39,622 nucleotides of DNA from the NCBI GenBank assembly GCA_018677555.1, contig JAHHOT010000016.1, positions 1 through 39,622 of the forward strand, read 5' to 3'. The position numbers and the translations under genes are program-made. This stretch comes from Gammaproteobacteria bacterium. GTDB lineage: Bacteria > Pseudomonadota > Gammaproteobacteria > Steroidobacterales > Woeseiaceae. The notes beneath the pieces were generated by a model, which was not told the DNA's origin, made no database searches, and saw nothing but the letters and a program-made list of their open reading frames with translations. The first letter of the stretch is position 1; each line of letters begins with the position of its first letter. Shown one piece after another: positions 18,276 to 27,796 of this stretch.

Positions 18276-18374
18276 GCTATAGTTCACCACCTGTACGGGC
18301 GGGCGTCTTCGAACCGGGATCGTGTCTCCAATTCGGCGTGTCTGACTGCACATGGGGTGCCGGAGAATCAAAGT

Positions 18375-21300
18375 ATGTCGTTAAGACTGAATCGCATATG
18401 GCTGCTGCCAGCGTTGCTCATTGCCGGCGAAAGCTGGGCGCTGGGTCTGGGCGATATTCGGTTGAGCTCTGCGCTGAACGAGCCGCTGCGTGCGGAAATC
18501 GAACTGCTCTCGGCGACCCCGGAAGAATTGGCAAACCTGGATATCCAGCTCGCGTCGCAGGACACGTTCGAACGCTACGGCATCGATCGGCCTCTGTATC
18601 TCACCAGCATGGTTTTCGATGTCGTGAAGAGCGGCAGCGCAGATGGCAACCTCATCCGCGTGACGACGCCGCAGCCGGTCTCCGAACCGTTCGTAACATT
18701 TCTGATCGAAGCAGTCTGGTCTCGCGGGCGTTTGCTGCGCGAATATACGTTGCTGCTCGATCCGCCAACGTTCGCGCCGGCACCGGCGCAACAGTCGACG
18801 CAGACACTGGCTGCACCGCGCCAGGCAGCACCTGCCGACAGCGGCACCATCCAGCGGCCAGCACCGCAAGCTGCACCGCCGCCACGCAGCAGTGCGGCGC
18901 CTGCGCCGCGCCAGGCAGCGCCGTCGCCGCGTGACACCGGCCCGTTCGATACCACTGACGGTGGCAATTACCGTGTGCGCCGCGGCGACACCTTGTGGGC
19001 AATTGCACAGCAGGTCCGGCCTGACGAACGTCTGAACACCAATCAGACGATGATCGCCATTTACGAACAGAACCAGCAGGCCTTCGCCGGCAACATCAAC
19101 CGCTTGTCCGCCGGCGCGATGCTCAGAATTCCGAGTGCTGACGAGATATTCCGCATCAGCCGTGGCGAAGCGCTTGACGAAGTCCGCCGCCAGACGGCCG
19201 AGTGGTCATCCGGCAGCCCCGCGCCGCGCAGCGGGCCGAGCCTGACGCTCGTTCCGCCGGAAAGCGATACCTCGTCCTTTGCGGGCACCGTTAGCCAGAC
19301 CAGCACGAGCGATCCCGGCGCCGACGCGGCAGCGCGGGCGAGGATCAACGAACTCGAACAGAGAATCGCCGAACAGGAATCGTTGCTCGAGATCCGCGAC
19401 AACGAACTTGCAATGCTGCGCGAAGAGCTGGCCCGCATCCGCAATGAGGGCCTAACGGCGCCGGATACCGCACCGACCGACATCGACGAAACCGACATGG
19501 CGGAAGAACCGGTCGACGATATAGACGGAATATTTGCCGAGGACCCCGATGAATTCGGCGCCGGGCAGGATCCGGTTGCCGATGCGGGCGAGGAACAGCC
19601 GGCCGAGCCGGCGCAGGACACGACGCCCGCGCCGACGGTGGTTTCTACACGGCCGAGCCGCGACGAGGGTATCGTCGACAAGATTCTCGGTTTTCTTACC
19701 AGTACCTGGGGGCTGATCGGCGCTGCATTGCTGGTCGTTCTCGGCATCCTGGTATGGTTCGCGAAACGCGCGGGCCGCGACGATATCGAGTCGACCGGCG
19801 TGTGGGACGCGCTCGATGCTGACGAGGTTGCGGACGAAAATCTCGATTCGACCGAGCGCCTGCGCGCACTCGCACGTGAGGACGACGAGGCGATCGTCGT
19901 GGTCGAACAGGGCACGACACCGCGTGAACCGACCATTGAGCCCGAGCTGTCCGGCACATTTGAAGCAGAAGCGCCGGCAGAAGCGCCGCCAATAGACGTC
20001 GCGGCTTCCGGGGACACCGACACCAGCCGTTCGCTCGAGGATACGTTCAGCAGCGATACCGCGATCAATCTCGACCAGTCCGATCCGATTGCAGAAGCGG
20101 ATTTTCACATGGCCTACGGGCTTTACGACCAGGCGGCCGACCTGATCAATGGCGCGCTGTCGATCGAGCCGGAAAGGCAGGACTTGCTGGCAAAGCTCAG
20201 CGAAATCTATTTTGTGTGGGGCAATCGGGACGGCTTCATCGAGGCTGCGCAGCGCCTGCGTGCGGCGGTCAATGACGACCGGGACCCGGCATGGGACAAG
20301 GTTGTCATCATGGGACAGCAAATTGCCGGCGATCACGAATTGTTTGAGGGCGCGGTCGCCGGAAGTGCCACGGCGGTCGACCTGTCTTTCGACGGAGCGA
20401 TGGATGAGCCGAGTGCGCTGGACATCGACTTCGCCGGCAGTGGGCCCGACGGCAGCGTCAGCGACGTCATCGACCTCACTGCCGAAAGCGGCGAAGTCGA
20501 GGGCGTTGACCTCGAGGCCAGCGGTATCGATTTCCCGTTCGGTGATGACACGACCTCGGCATCGGTCACTGCCGAGATGCCCAATCCGTCCGGCGCGGAG
20601 GAAACCAGCAATGCCCCCACGCTGGATCAGTTTGCGATGGACGGTGCAGACGAGACGGCGGAGGCGCCGTCAATAAGCGGTTCCGACAGCACAATCGAGA
20701 CACCCACCATCGAGCAGCAGTTCGAAAGCCTGGAATCGACGTCCGAGTTGCCGGCACTGAGTGAAAATGACGAGGGTCTCGCGGAATTTGCCAACTTCGA
20801 CGACGACAAGTCGCCCGCCGATGCCACGGCAGAGATCAACCTGGATGACCTGGGCCTCAATCTCGATGAGCTGGCGGATTCCGACCTGGTCGGCGACATC
20901 ATTGACGATGACGACATCGCAATGGAGGGAGAAGGACTGGACACGACCGGCAAGAATCCGCAGGTCGACGATTTGCCGGAATCGACCGGTATTCATTCCG
21001 AGGACGATGTCGCGTCGGCCCTGCAATCAACCAGCGAGATGCCTGGCCTGCGGGATCGTACCGGCGAGAACACGATGTTCGACGACGACGACGGCGACGT
21101 TACGGTCGACCAGAGCCTGCTCGACGCCACGGGTCAAACGCAGGTGCTCAGTGAGGACATGATCGTCGACTCCCTCTCGGATGACGAGCAAACCATGATG
21201 GCGCCGGGTCCGGATGATGCGGCGGGCGACGCGGAAACGCTGCTTGCCTCGATGGACGATGAGGATGAGGATGCAGATGCGGATTTCGACTTCGCCAAGA

Positions 21301-21752
21301 CGGAAGCGCTGCCCAAAGACAGCTTTTCCGGCGACGACGAAACCGCAGAGTCGCCTGGCATGGCGGGTGTAACCGACATGGATCTTGACCTGGATGACCT
21401 TACCGCGGCTCTCAAGGTCAGTGCGCTCGGCGATACGGTCGATCAGCCGCGCGATGACGCCACGGTCGAACACCCTCGCTTTGCCGGCAATCGCGATGTC
21501 GACCTGGACGTTGGCGACCTCGGAGCGCTGCAAGACGACCCGACCCAGGCGATGTCGCCGGACGAGGTATCCGGTGACCTGCACGATGCGCGGACCATGA
21601 CCGAGGTTGGCACCAAACTCGATCTGGCGCGAGCCTACGTCGATATGGGCGATCCGGAAGGTGCGCGCAGCATCCTGCAGGAAGTGCTGGAAGAAGGCGA
21701 CGAAGCGCAACGACAGCAGGCCCAGCAGCTTCTGGACACCTTACCGTCCTGA
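18375..21752 (+). CDS. fimV: FimV, polar peptidoglycan-binding scaffold (canonical copy)
   Basis: FimV organises the cell pole and promotes type IV pilus function and c-di-GMP/cAMP signalling in Pseudomonas-type bacteria. The protein has 1125 residues: a signal peptide (to about WALG, residue 24), a FimV N-terminal domain (LGDIRLSSALNEPLRAEIELL), a Pro/Ala-rich linker, LysM (about 197-255, YRVRRGDTLWAIAQQV), a coiled coil (about 321-358), one transmembrane helix (about 445-466) and a TPR-like region (about 568-630). A long acidic region repeats Thr-x-Glu-x-Pro-like motifs. The C-terminal FimV domain (about 1078-1125, EVGTKLDLARAYVDMGDPEGA) is complete. ATG 18375 is preferred over GTG 18357 because GGAG lies 9 bases upstream. 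Position between asd and truA is the classical fimV locus. Confidence 0.93.
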   Translation: MSLRLNRIWLLPALLIAGESWALGLGDIRLSSALNEPLRAEIELLSATPEELANLDIQLASQDTFERYGIDRPLYLTSMVFDVVKSGSADGNLIRVTTPQPVSEPFVTFLIEAVWSRGRLLREYTLLLDPPTFAPAPAQQSTQTLAAPRQAAPADSGTIQRPAPQAAPPPRSSAAPAPRQAAPSPRDTGPFDTTDGGNYRVRRGDTLWAIAQQVRPDERLNTNQTMIAIYEQNQQAFAGNINRLSAGAMLRIPSADEIFRISRGEALDEVRRQTAEWSSGSPAPRSGPSLTLVPPESDTSSFAGTVSQTSTSDPGADAAARARINELEQRIAEQESLLEIRDNELAMLREELARIRNEGLTAPDTAPTDIDETDMAEEPVDDIDGIFAEDPDEFGAGQDPVADAGEEQPAEPAQDTTPAPTVVSTRPSRDEGIVDKILGFLTSTWGLIGAALLVVLGILVWFAKRAGRDDIESTGVWDALDADEVADENLDSTERLRALAREDDEAIVVVEQGTTPREPTIEPELSGTFEAEAPAEAPPIDVAASGDTDTSRSLEDTFSSDTAINLDQSDPIAEADFHMAYGLYDQAADLINGALSIEPERQDLLAKLSEIYFVWGNRDGFIEAAQRLRAAVNDDRDPAWDKVVIMGQQIAGDHELFEGAVAGSATAVDLSFDGAMDEPSALDIDFAGSGPDGSVSDVIDLTAESGEVEGVDLEASGIDFPFGDDTTSASVTAEMPNPSGAEETSNAPTLDQFAMDGADETAEAPSISGSDSTIETPTIEQQFESLESTSELPALSENDEGLAEFANFDDDKSPADATAEINLDDLGLNLDELADSDLVGDIIDDDDIAMEGEGLDTTGKNPQVDDLPESTGIHSEDDVASALQSTSEMPGLRDRTGENTMFDDDDGDVTVDQSLLDATGQTQVLSEDMIVDSLSDDEQTMMAPGPDDAAGDAETLLASMDDEDEDADADFDFAKTEALPKDSFSGDDETAESPGMAGVTDMDLDLDDLTAALKVSALGDTVDQPRDDATVEHPRFAGNRDVDLDVGDLGALQDDPTQAMSPDEVSGDLHDARTMTEVGTKLDLARAYVDMGDPEGARSILQEVLEEGDEAQRQQAQQLLDTLPS

Positions 21753-21814
21753 TCGCAGCCTGCCGCCCGAAGCCCTGACTTGCCGGTCCCGGCATTGGAC
21801 CATCAGTCAACCGC

Positions 21815-22603
21815 ATGCGAATCGCAATCGGCATAGAATACGACGGTACTGCGTATAACGGCTGGCAACGGCAAAAAACCGGTACCGGCGTGCAGGAGCT
21901 GGTTGAAAATGCGTTGTCGAGCGTGGCCAATGAGGCCGTTGAAGTCGTATGTGCGGGGCGTACGGATGCCGGGGTGCACGCGACCGGCCAGGTCATTCAC
22001 TTCGATACGCGAATCAGCCGCAGCGAGCGGGGCTGGCTGCTGGGCGCCAACAGCAACCTGCCGGCGGATATCAATGCACGCTGGGTGAGCCTGGTCGGCG
22101 AGGATTTTCATGCCCGCTATGCCGCGACCTCGCGGACCTATCGCTACCTGATCCTGAATCGCCTGACGCGTTCCGCGCTCTACCGCCACCGCGCGTGGTG
22201 GGTGCATCAGCCGCTCGACGAGGGATTGATGCAGCACGGCGCCGGGTACCTGCTCGGTGAGCACGATTTCTCGGCGTTTCGGGCGGCTGGCTGCCAGGCA
22301 TCAACAGCCGTGCGCAAAATTTTCGCGGTCACCGTCAGGCGACAGCACGATTGGGTCAGCATTACCCTCACGGCCAACGCCTTCCTGCAGCATATGGTCC
22401 GCAATATCGCCGGGTTGCTGACGGCCATCGGCAACGGTGGCGAAAAACCGGACTGGGCGGCGAGGGTGCTGGCGAGTCGTGACCGAACTGCCGGCGGGGT
22501 TGCGGCACCGGCGCATGGACTCACCCTGGTTTCGGTTGACTATCCCGCCCAATTTGCCCTGCCGGACACTGCGGATTTCCTGTCCCCCGACGGACCGGCA
22601 TAG
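21815..22603 (+). CDS. truA: tRNA pseudouridine(38-40) synthase
   Basis: Isomerises uridines 38-40 in the anticodon stem-loop. The protein has 262 residues, starting MRIAIGIEYDGTAYNGWQRQ. The catalytic aspartate is Asp51 in CAGRTDAGVHATGQ. Other family blocks are YRYLILN and HMVRNIAGLL. The adjacent fimV fits the conserved order. In Pseudomonas and relatives trpF and trpBA commonly follow truA; here accD follows directly. A GC-rich inverted repeat lies just after the stop (CGGACCGG/CCGGTCCG, 22591-22617) without a T-tract. Confidence 0.95.
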   Translation: MRIAIGIEYDGTAYNGWQRQKTGTGVQELVENALSSVANEAVEVVCAGRTDAGVHATGQVIHFDTRISRSERGWLLGANSNLPADINARWVSLVGEDFHARYAATSRTYRYLILNRLTRSALYRHRAWWVHQPLDEGLMQHGAGYLLGEHDFSAFRAAGCQASTAVRKIFAVTVRRQHDWVSITLTANAFLQHMVRNIAGLLTAIGNGGEKPDWAARVLASRDRTAGGVAAPAHGLTLVSVDYPAQFALPDTADFLSPDGPA

Positions 22604-22666
22604 GTCCGGCCGGTCCGGCATCTCCCGCCGCGGGCTTAAAATTCGTGATCGTCGCATCATATCGTT

Positions 22667-22672
22667 TATGAT
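22667..22672 (+). promoter_or_regulatory. Possible -10 box immediately before accD
   Basis: TATGAT ends 8 bases before the accD ATG, and there is no SD sequence in that gap. If used, transcription would begin within a few bases of the start codon, giving a leaderless message. No good -35 element lies 16-18 bases upstream, so confidence is low. Confidence 0.3.
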
Positions 22673-22680
22673 TTGCCACT

Positions 22681-23544
22681 ATGAGCTGGTTCGAGAAACT
22701 GATGCCGTCGCGCATCAGCACGGAAAAGCGTACGCGCTCCGTGCCGCAAGGCGTGTGGATCAAGTGCGCGAAATGCGATGCGCAGCTGTACCGCACGGAA
22801 CTGGAGCGCAACCTGTACGTGTGCCCCAAATGCGATCATCACATGCGCATCGGTGCGCGCGAGCGGATCGAGGTGTTTCTTGACGATGAAAGTCAGGAGG
22901 AGATTGGCGCCAACCTGGAGCCCCTGGATCCGTTGAAGTTTCGTGACAGCAAGCGATATCGCGATCGGCTTTCGCAAGCGCAAAAAAGCACCGGTGAAAA
23001 AGATGCCCTGGTCGCGATTGCCGGCAAGTTACTGGGCCGCCCTGTGGTCGTGTGCGCGTTCGAGTTCAAGTTCATGGGTGGATCGATGGGGTCGGTCGTT
23101 GGCGAGCGATTCGCCCGGGCGGCGCGTCACAGCGCCGAACACGAAATTCCGCTGATCTCGTTTTCGGCAAGTGGTGGGGCGCGTATGCAGGAGGCCTTGT
23201 TCTCCCTGCTGCAAATGGCGAAAACGTCCGCCGCGCTCGCCGTGCTCGGTGAAAAACGAATTCCGTTCGTGTCCGTGCTGACCGATCCGACCACTGGCGG
23301 CGTATCGGCCAGCCTCGCGATGCTGGGTGACGTCAACGTAGCGGAACCCAGAGCGCTGATCGGATTTGCGGGTCCGCGCGTCATCGAACAGACAGTCCGG
23401 CAGAAACTGCCGGAGGGTTTCCAGCGCAGCGAGTTTCTGTTGGCGCACGGTGCCGTTGACATGATCGTGGACCGGCGGGAAATGCGCGAGCAGATCGCCG
23501 ATCTGCTGGCGAAGTTTGCGCATCAGCCGCGACCCGCCGCCTGA
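22681..23544 (+). CDS. accD: Acetyl-CoA carboxylase carboxyltransferase subunit beta
   Basis: With AccA it transfers the carboxyl group from biotin-BCCP to acetyl-CoA, committing carbon to fatty acid synthesis. The 287-residue protein has the N-terminal C4 zinc ribbon (Cys29, Cys32, Cys48, Cys51), followed by the crotonase-like carboxyltransferase core ([59 protein letters not shown]). The folC start follows by 13 bases, so accD-folC is probably one transcript, as in E. coli. Confidence 0.96.
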   Translation: MSWFEKLMPSRISTEKRTRSVPQGVWIKCAKCDAQLYRTELERNLYVCPKCDHHMRIGARERIEVFLDDESQEEIGANLEPLDPLKFRDSKRYRDRLSQAQKSTGEKDALVAIAGKLLGRPVVVCAFEFKFMGGSMGSVVGERFARAARHSAEHEIPLISFSASGGARMQEALFSLLQMAKTSAALAVLGEKRIPFVSVLTDPTTGGVSASLAMLGDVNVAEPRALIGFAGPRVIEQTVRQKLPEGFQRSEFLLAHGAVDMIVDRREMREQIADLLAKFAHQPRPAA

Positions 23545-23557
23545 CCAACCGCAGCCA

Positions 23558-24841
23558 GTGAGCCATCCGGGTTCATTCCAGACGCTGGCCGAATGGCTCG
23601 CCTGGCTCGAGACGCTGTCCCCGAATGAAATCGAGCTGGGGCTCGAGCGCGTTGACGCAGTTCTGGCGAGACTGTGCCTCGAACTGACCGAGCGTGTCGT
23701 GCACGTTGCCGGGACCAATGGCAAAGGCTCCTGTGCGGCGATGCTCGAGGGTCTTCTTATCGCCGGCGGCGATCGTGTGGGCTGCTATACGTCTCCGCAT
23801 GTTTTCGAATTCAATGAGCGAATTCGCGTGGACGGCAGGAATGCCACCGACGCTGCCATTGTGCAGGCACTGGAAACCGTCGAGTCAGCGCGCGATGGGG
23901 TGCCGCTGACGTATTTCGAATATTCGACACTTGCCGCGCTGTGTTTGTTTGCCGACAACGATTGCTCGGCACTGGTGCTGGAGATCGGCATGGGCGGCAG
24001 GCTGGATGCTGTCAATGCGATCGAGCCGCTGGCGGGCCTGATCACCAACGTGGCCCTGGACCATTGCGACTGGCTCGGCAACGATGTCGAGACCATCGCG
24101 CGTGAAAAGGCCGGCATCATGCGGCACGGAAAACCGCTCGTATTCGGCGCGCTGGAACGACCTGTGGCGATTGATGAGGCGGCGGACGCCACGGGCGCAC
24201 GGCTTTATTGTGCTGGCCGGGATTTCGCGGTGGAAAGCGCCGCCGGCGGCAGCTGGAGCTACCGCGGCCTGCGTACGCGTATTCCGCATCTGGCCGCGCC
24301 AGCATTGTTCGGACAATCTCAGCTTGGTAACGCCGCGGCGGTGCTGGCGGTACTCGAAACGCTGTCGATGGGGTATGAACTGTGCGCGGCAACCATCAAC
24401 GACGTTTTCGCCGGCCTGAGCCTGGCGGGTCGTTTTCAGCGGATATCGTCGGCGCGCCACTGGGTTCTCGACGTTGCCCACAATCCGCATGCGGCGCATG
24501 CGCTCGCTGCCAATCTCCGCGAGGACGGTGCTCCGCGGGAACGGATCGCTATCATTGGCGCGTTGCTCGACAAGGACCCCGAGGGCATCGTGGCCGAACT
24601 GGCACCACTGGTCGACCGCTGGATTGCCGTGTCCGCAGCGGCCGCGCGCGCCATACCGGCGAACCAGCTCGCGGCGCGAATTGCTGCGGTCTGCGGCAAG
24701 CCCTGCCTCGCGGCAGATTCGCTGGAAGAGGCCCTGGAATTCGCTACCTCGACCTCTGGCGAAGACGACAGTATTCTCGTGACCGGTTCCTTTTACGTGG
24801 TCGGTCCTGCACTGGAGTGGATTCGCAGCACATCGGCCTGA
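23558..24841 (+). CDS. folC: Bifunctional folylpolyglutamate synthase/dihydrofolate synthase
   Basis: Adds glutamate to dihydropteroate and to folates in the cytoplasm. With the GTG start at 23558 the protein is 427 residues, close to E. coli FolC. An in-frame TTG at 23516 lies inside accD and would add unrelated residues. Mur-ligase-type features are the ATP loop HVAGTNGKGS (49-58), YFEYSTLAALCLFA, EIGMGGRLDAVN, ITNVALDHCDWLG, REKAGIM and the C-terminal LDVAHNPHA. No strong SD is visible, which would fit translational coupling to accD. Confidence 0.93.
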   Translation: MSHPGSFQTLAEWLAWLETLSPNEIELGLERVDAVLARLCLELTERVVHVAGTNGKGSCAAMLEGLLIAGGDRVGCYTSPHVFEFNERIRVDGRNATDAAIVQALETVESARDGVPLTYFEYSTLAALCLFADNDCSALVLEIGMGGRLDAVNAIEPLAGLITNVALDHCDWLGNDVETIAREKAGIMRHGKPLVFGALERPVAIDEAADATGARLYCAGRDFAVESAAGGSWSYRGLRTRIPHLAAPALFGQSQLGNAAAVLAVLETLSMGYELCAATINDVFAGLSLAGRFQRISSARHWVLDVAHNPHAAHALAANLREDGAPRERIAIIGALLDKDPEGIVAELAPLVDRWIAVSAAAARAIPANQLAARIAAVCGKPCLAADSLEEALEFATSTSGEDDSILVTGSFYVVGPALEWIRSTSA

Positions 24842-24880
24842 CGGCTTGGGCTATACTCGCGCCGCGAGGAGGGATGGAAA

Positions 24881-25540
24881 TTGCCGGAATTGATGGATCG
24901 GGCACTCAAGGAACGCATCATTGGCGCGATTGTGCTGGTCGTATTCGCGGTGCTGGTCGTGCCGGTGTTCCTGGACGGACCGTCGCGCCAGGACGCCCAG
25001 GTGGCGGAGTCGATTACCCTGCCGGGCCAGAACGGGACTGCCACGCGAACACAGCGTATCGTGCTGAATCGCGACCGCAGCGAACCGCTCCCGGCGGCGC
25101 CGTCGCCCGGCGACCCGCTGGAGACGCCGCAGCGAGAGACCGTGGAAGTGCCCACGGACGAGCCGGCGGCTGCCCCGCAAAGAGCCGCACCCGCCGAGTC
25201 CGGTTCCGCCGGCACTGTCGAGCCTGTGCCGCAAAAAGTTTCGACGTCCGCGCCGACGGACGACCGTGCCGCAAACGTTGCCGCTGCGCCGGAACCCGCT
25301 TCCGAGACCGGCATGTGGGCCGTGCAGCTCGGCAGTTTTGGCAACAAACAAAATGCCGATCGACTGGCGGCGAATCTTCGCAAGAGCGGGTATGCGGCAT
25401 TTCTCAGTAAACTGGAATCCGCCGGCAGCTCCCTGCATCGGGTCCGCGTCGGGCCGCAGAAAAATCGTGCCGACGCGGAAGCGGTGGCCGCCAGGCTGGC
25501 GGCCGCGGGACACAAGGGCCAGGTCGTCCCGCATCCGTGA
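24881..25540 (+). CDS. dedD: DedD-like SPOR-domain cell-division protein
   Basis: A 219-residue bitopic inner-membrane protein: a short cytoplasmic N-terminus, a transmembrane helix (about 14-31, IIGAIVLVVFAVLVVPVF), a Pro/Ala/Glu-rich periplasmic linker, and a C-terminal SPOR domain (about 143-217, MWAVQLGSFGNKQNADRLAANLR) that binds denuded septal peptidoglycan. The start codon is TTG: AGGAGG at 24867-24872 lies 8 bases before it. The in-frame ATG at 24893 is too distant from this SD, and the ATG at 24874 is out of frame. It lies between folC and cvpA, as in many gammaproteobacteria. Confidence 0.9.
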   Translation: MPELMDRALKERIIGAIVLVVFAVLVVPVFLDGPSRQDAQVAESITLPGQNGTATRTQRIVLNRDRSEPLPAAPSPGDPLETPQRETVEVPTDEPAAAPQRAAPAESGSAGTVEPVPQKVSTSAPTDDRAANVAAAPEPASETGMWAVQLGSFGNKQNADRLAANLRKSGYAAFLSKLESAGSSLHRVRVGPQKNRADAEAVAARLAAAGHKGQVVPHP

Positions 25541-25608
25541 TGTTCTGTTAGAATGCCGCCAACTCGAACCTCGCGCCTGGCACGTCCAGCAAAACAACAG
25601 CCCTCCTG

Positions 25609-26133
25609 ATGCCCGTTGCCGACATCGTCATTGCTATTGCGATCGCAATCTCTGTGGCCGTAGGCTTCGTGCGCGGCTTCGTCAAGGAGGCGATTTCGAT
25701 CGCCTCGTTGTTGATCGCGATATGGGCGGCCCTGCACTTCGGTCCGCGGGTCGGGTCATCCGCCGGGGATTGGCTGGCGTCCGATGATATTCAGAAATGG
25801 CTGGGCTGGGGCATTGTGTTCGTCGTAATCCTCAGCGTGGGCGGATTGCTGGGTTGGGGCGTGTCCAAGCTCGTGCGCCTTTCCGTGCTTAGCGGCACGG
25901 ATCGTCTGCTCGGCCTCGTATTCGGGTTTTGCCGTGGCGCCGTGCTAATGGGCGTTGCGGTATTGGGCGGGCAGTTCGCAGGTTTCGACAACGATAGCTG
26001 GTGGGACGGCTCGCACCTGATTCCGTATGGCGAACAAGTCGCCGACTGGATCCGCATAATGGCACCCAAGGGCATGGAAGCGCTGCAACCCGGCGAGTTG
26101 CTGGAGTCGATACCGGTAGAGGACCTGACATGA
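25609..26133 (+). CDS. cvpA: CvpA family inner-membrane protein
   Basis: A 174-residue polytopic protein with about four hydrophobic segments. The first ([27 protein letters not shown]) carries the family signature GFxRGFVKE; the others lie near residues 64-84 and 98-118. CvpA homologues are needed for colicin V export and for envelope stress tolerance in some bacteria, but the molecular activity is not settled. It precedes purF by 28 bases, the classical cvpA-purF arrangement. Confidence 0.92.
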   Translation: MPVADIVIAIAIAISVAVGFVRGFVKEAISIASLLIAIWAALHFGPRVGSSAGDWLASDDIQKWLGWGIVFVVILSVGGLLGWGVSKLVRLSVLSGTDRLLGLVFGFCRGAVLMGVAVLGGQFAGFDNDSWWDGSHLIPYGEQVADWIRIMAPKGMEALQPGELLESIPVEDLT

Positions 26134-26161
26134 AATTCTGTATCGAGGGGGAACGCTGACG

Positions 26162-27697
26162 ATGTGCGGTGTGGTGGGAATCGTTGCCAGCGGCGCGGTG
26201 AACCAGGCTATTTATGACGCGTTGACGGTGTTGCAGCATCGCGGCCAGGACGCCGCAGGCATCGCTACCTGCGACGGCAATCGGCTCAATATCCGCAAGA
26301 AAAACGGGCTTGTTCGCGACGTGTTTCATCACCGCCATATGGTGCGTCTCGCCGGCAATGTCGGCATAGGTCATATTCGCTATCCAACCGCCGGTACGTC
26401 GCAGTCCGCTGAAGCGCAACCGTTTTACGTAAATTCACCGTACGGGATCTGCCTGGCACATAACGGCAATCTGACCAATCATGATGACCTCTCGGAACTC
26501 CTGATTCGCGAGGATCGGCGTCACCTGAATACCGGGTCGGATACAGAGGTCCTGTTGAACGTCTTTGCGCACGAGCTGCAGACACGATCGAACGGGCGAC
26601 CAACCGCGGAACAAATATTCGACGCCGTCGAAGCTGTGCATCGGCGCTGTTCCGGTGGTTACGCCGTGGTTGCGATGATCATTGGTTACGGGATAGTCGC
26701 GTTTCGTGACCCTAACGGCATACGTCCGCTGGTTCTGGGATGCCGCGAAAGCGATGAAGGTTCCGAATTCATGGTGGCGTCGGAGAGCGTCGCGCTGGAC
26801 GTGCTGCGATTCGAACGAATGAGAGACGTGAGGCCGGGAGAGGCCGTTTTCATTGCCAGCAGCGGTGTCTTGCATACGCGGGAATACAAGGACGCAAGTG
26901 GCTACTCGCCGTGTATCTTCGAGTTCGTCTACTTTGCTCGACCGGACTCGATTATCGACAACCTGTCGGTGTACAAGGCGCGACTGCGCATGGGTGAGCA
27001 GCTGGCTGGTCAGATCGTGCGTGAGTGGCCTGACCACGACATCGACGTAGTTATCCCTATCCCGGATACCAGCCGCACCTCCGCGGTCCAGGTGGCCTAC
27101 CACCTGGGCGTAAAGTACCGTGAAGGATTCATCAAGAATCGCTACATCGGCCGCACGTTTATCATGCCGGGTCAGGCGGAACGTGCGCAGTCGGTGCGGC
27201 GCAAGCTGAATGCCATCGATCTCGAGTTTCGCGGTAAAAACGTTCTTCTTGTCGACGACTCAATCGTGCGCGGCACGACGTCGCGGCAAATAATCCGCAT
27301 CGCCAGGGAAGCGGGTGCACGCAAGGTCTACTTTGCGTCAGCGGCACCGCCGGTCCGTTTCCCCAACGTGTATGGCATTGATATGCCTGCATCGTCGGAG
27401 CTGATCGCTAACGGACGCGAGGTCGACGAGATACGCGAGATCATCGGTGCCGACCGGTTGATCTATCTCGATTTGCACGGTCTGATCCGTTCTGTCCGTC
27501 ACGACAATTCCGAAATCACGGAATTCGATACATCCTGTTTCTCCGGCACGTACGTCACCGATGACGTCACCGATGACTACTTGCGTGAGCTTGCGGAGGT
27601 GCGCAACGACGATGCAAAGTCGCGTCGCGACCGCGAGTTCCTTGAAACCGCTGACTCAACTTCGCGTGGCGATGCGCGCAAGCCGGCGGTCGTCTGA
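26162..27697 (+). CDS. purF: Amidophosphoribosyltransferase
   Basis: First committed step of purine synthesis: PRPP plus glutamine to phosphoribosylamine. The 511-residue protein begins MCGVVGIV; Cys2 becomes the N-terminal Ntn nucleophile after Met removal. The glutaminase half has [18 protein letters not shown] and NGNLTN. The phosphoribosyltransferase half has the PRPP loop [14 protein letters not shown]. There is no propeptide and no Fe-S cluster cysteine set, as in the E. coli-type enzyme. A good SD (GAGGGGGAA) lies 9 bases before the ATG. Confidence 0.97.
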   Translation: MCGVVGIVASGAVNQAIYDALTVLQHRGQDAAGIATCDGNRLNIRKKNGLVRDVFHHRHMVRLAGNVGIGHIRYPTAGTSQSAEAQPFYVNSPYGICLAHNGNLTNHDDLSELLIREDRRHLNTGSDTEVLLNVFAHELQTRSNGRPTAEQIFDAVEAVHRRCSGGYAVVAMIIGYGIVAFRDPNGIRPLVLGCRESDEGSEFMVASESVALDVLRFERMRDVRPGEAVFIASSGVLHTREYKDASGYSPCIFEFVYFARPDSIIDNLSVYKARLRMGEQLAGQIVREWPDHDIDVVIPIPDTSRTSAVQVAYHLGVKYREGFIKNRYIGRTFIMPGQAERAQSVRRKLNAIDLEFRGKNVLLVDDSIVRGTTSRQIIRIAREAGARKVYFASAAPPVRFPNVYGIDMPASSELIANGREVDEIREIIGADRLIYLDLHGLIRSVRHDNSEITEFDTSCFSGTYVTDDVTDDYLRELAEVRNDDAKSRRDREFLETADSTSRGDARKPAVV

Positions 27698-27796
27698 GTT
27701 ATTGCCGCACAGGGCGCACTGCGATGTATACATTCGTTGCGACAAACGCATTGCGCCGCCAGGCAGGTCACTGCTAAGTAACCGCTAACCGCCCTC

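Noticed and set aside
19061-20068. Long Ser-rich antisense ORF opposite fimV
   Set aside because: It is a by-product of GC-rich acidic coding sequence on the other strand. Similar shadows occur opposite much of both FimV genes.
25575-25595. Possible sigma-54 promoter before cvpA (TGGCACG)
   Set aside because: The -24 part is present, but the -12 TTGC element is missing at the required spacing.
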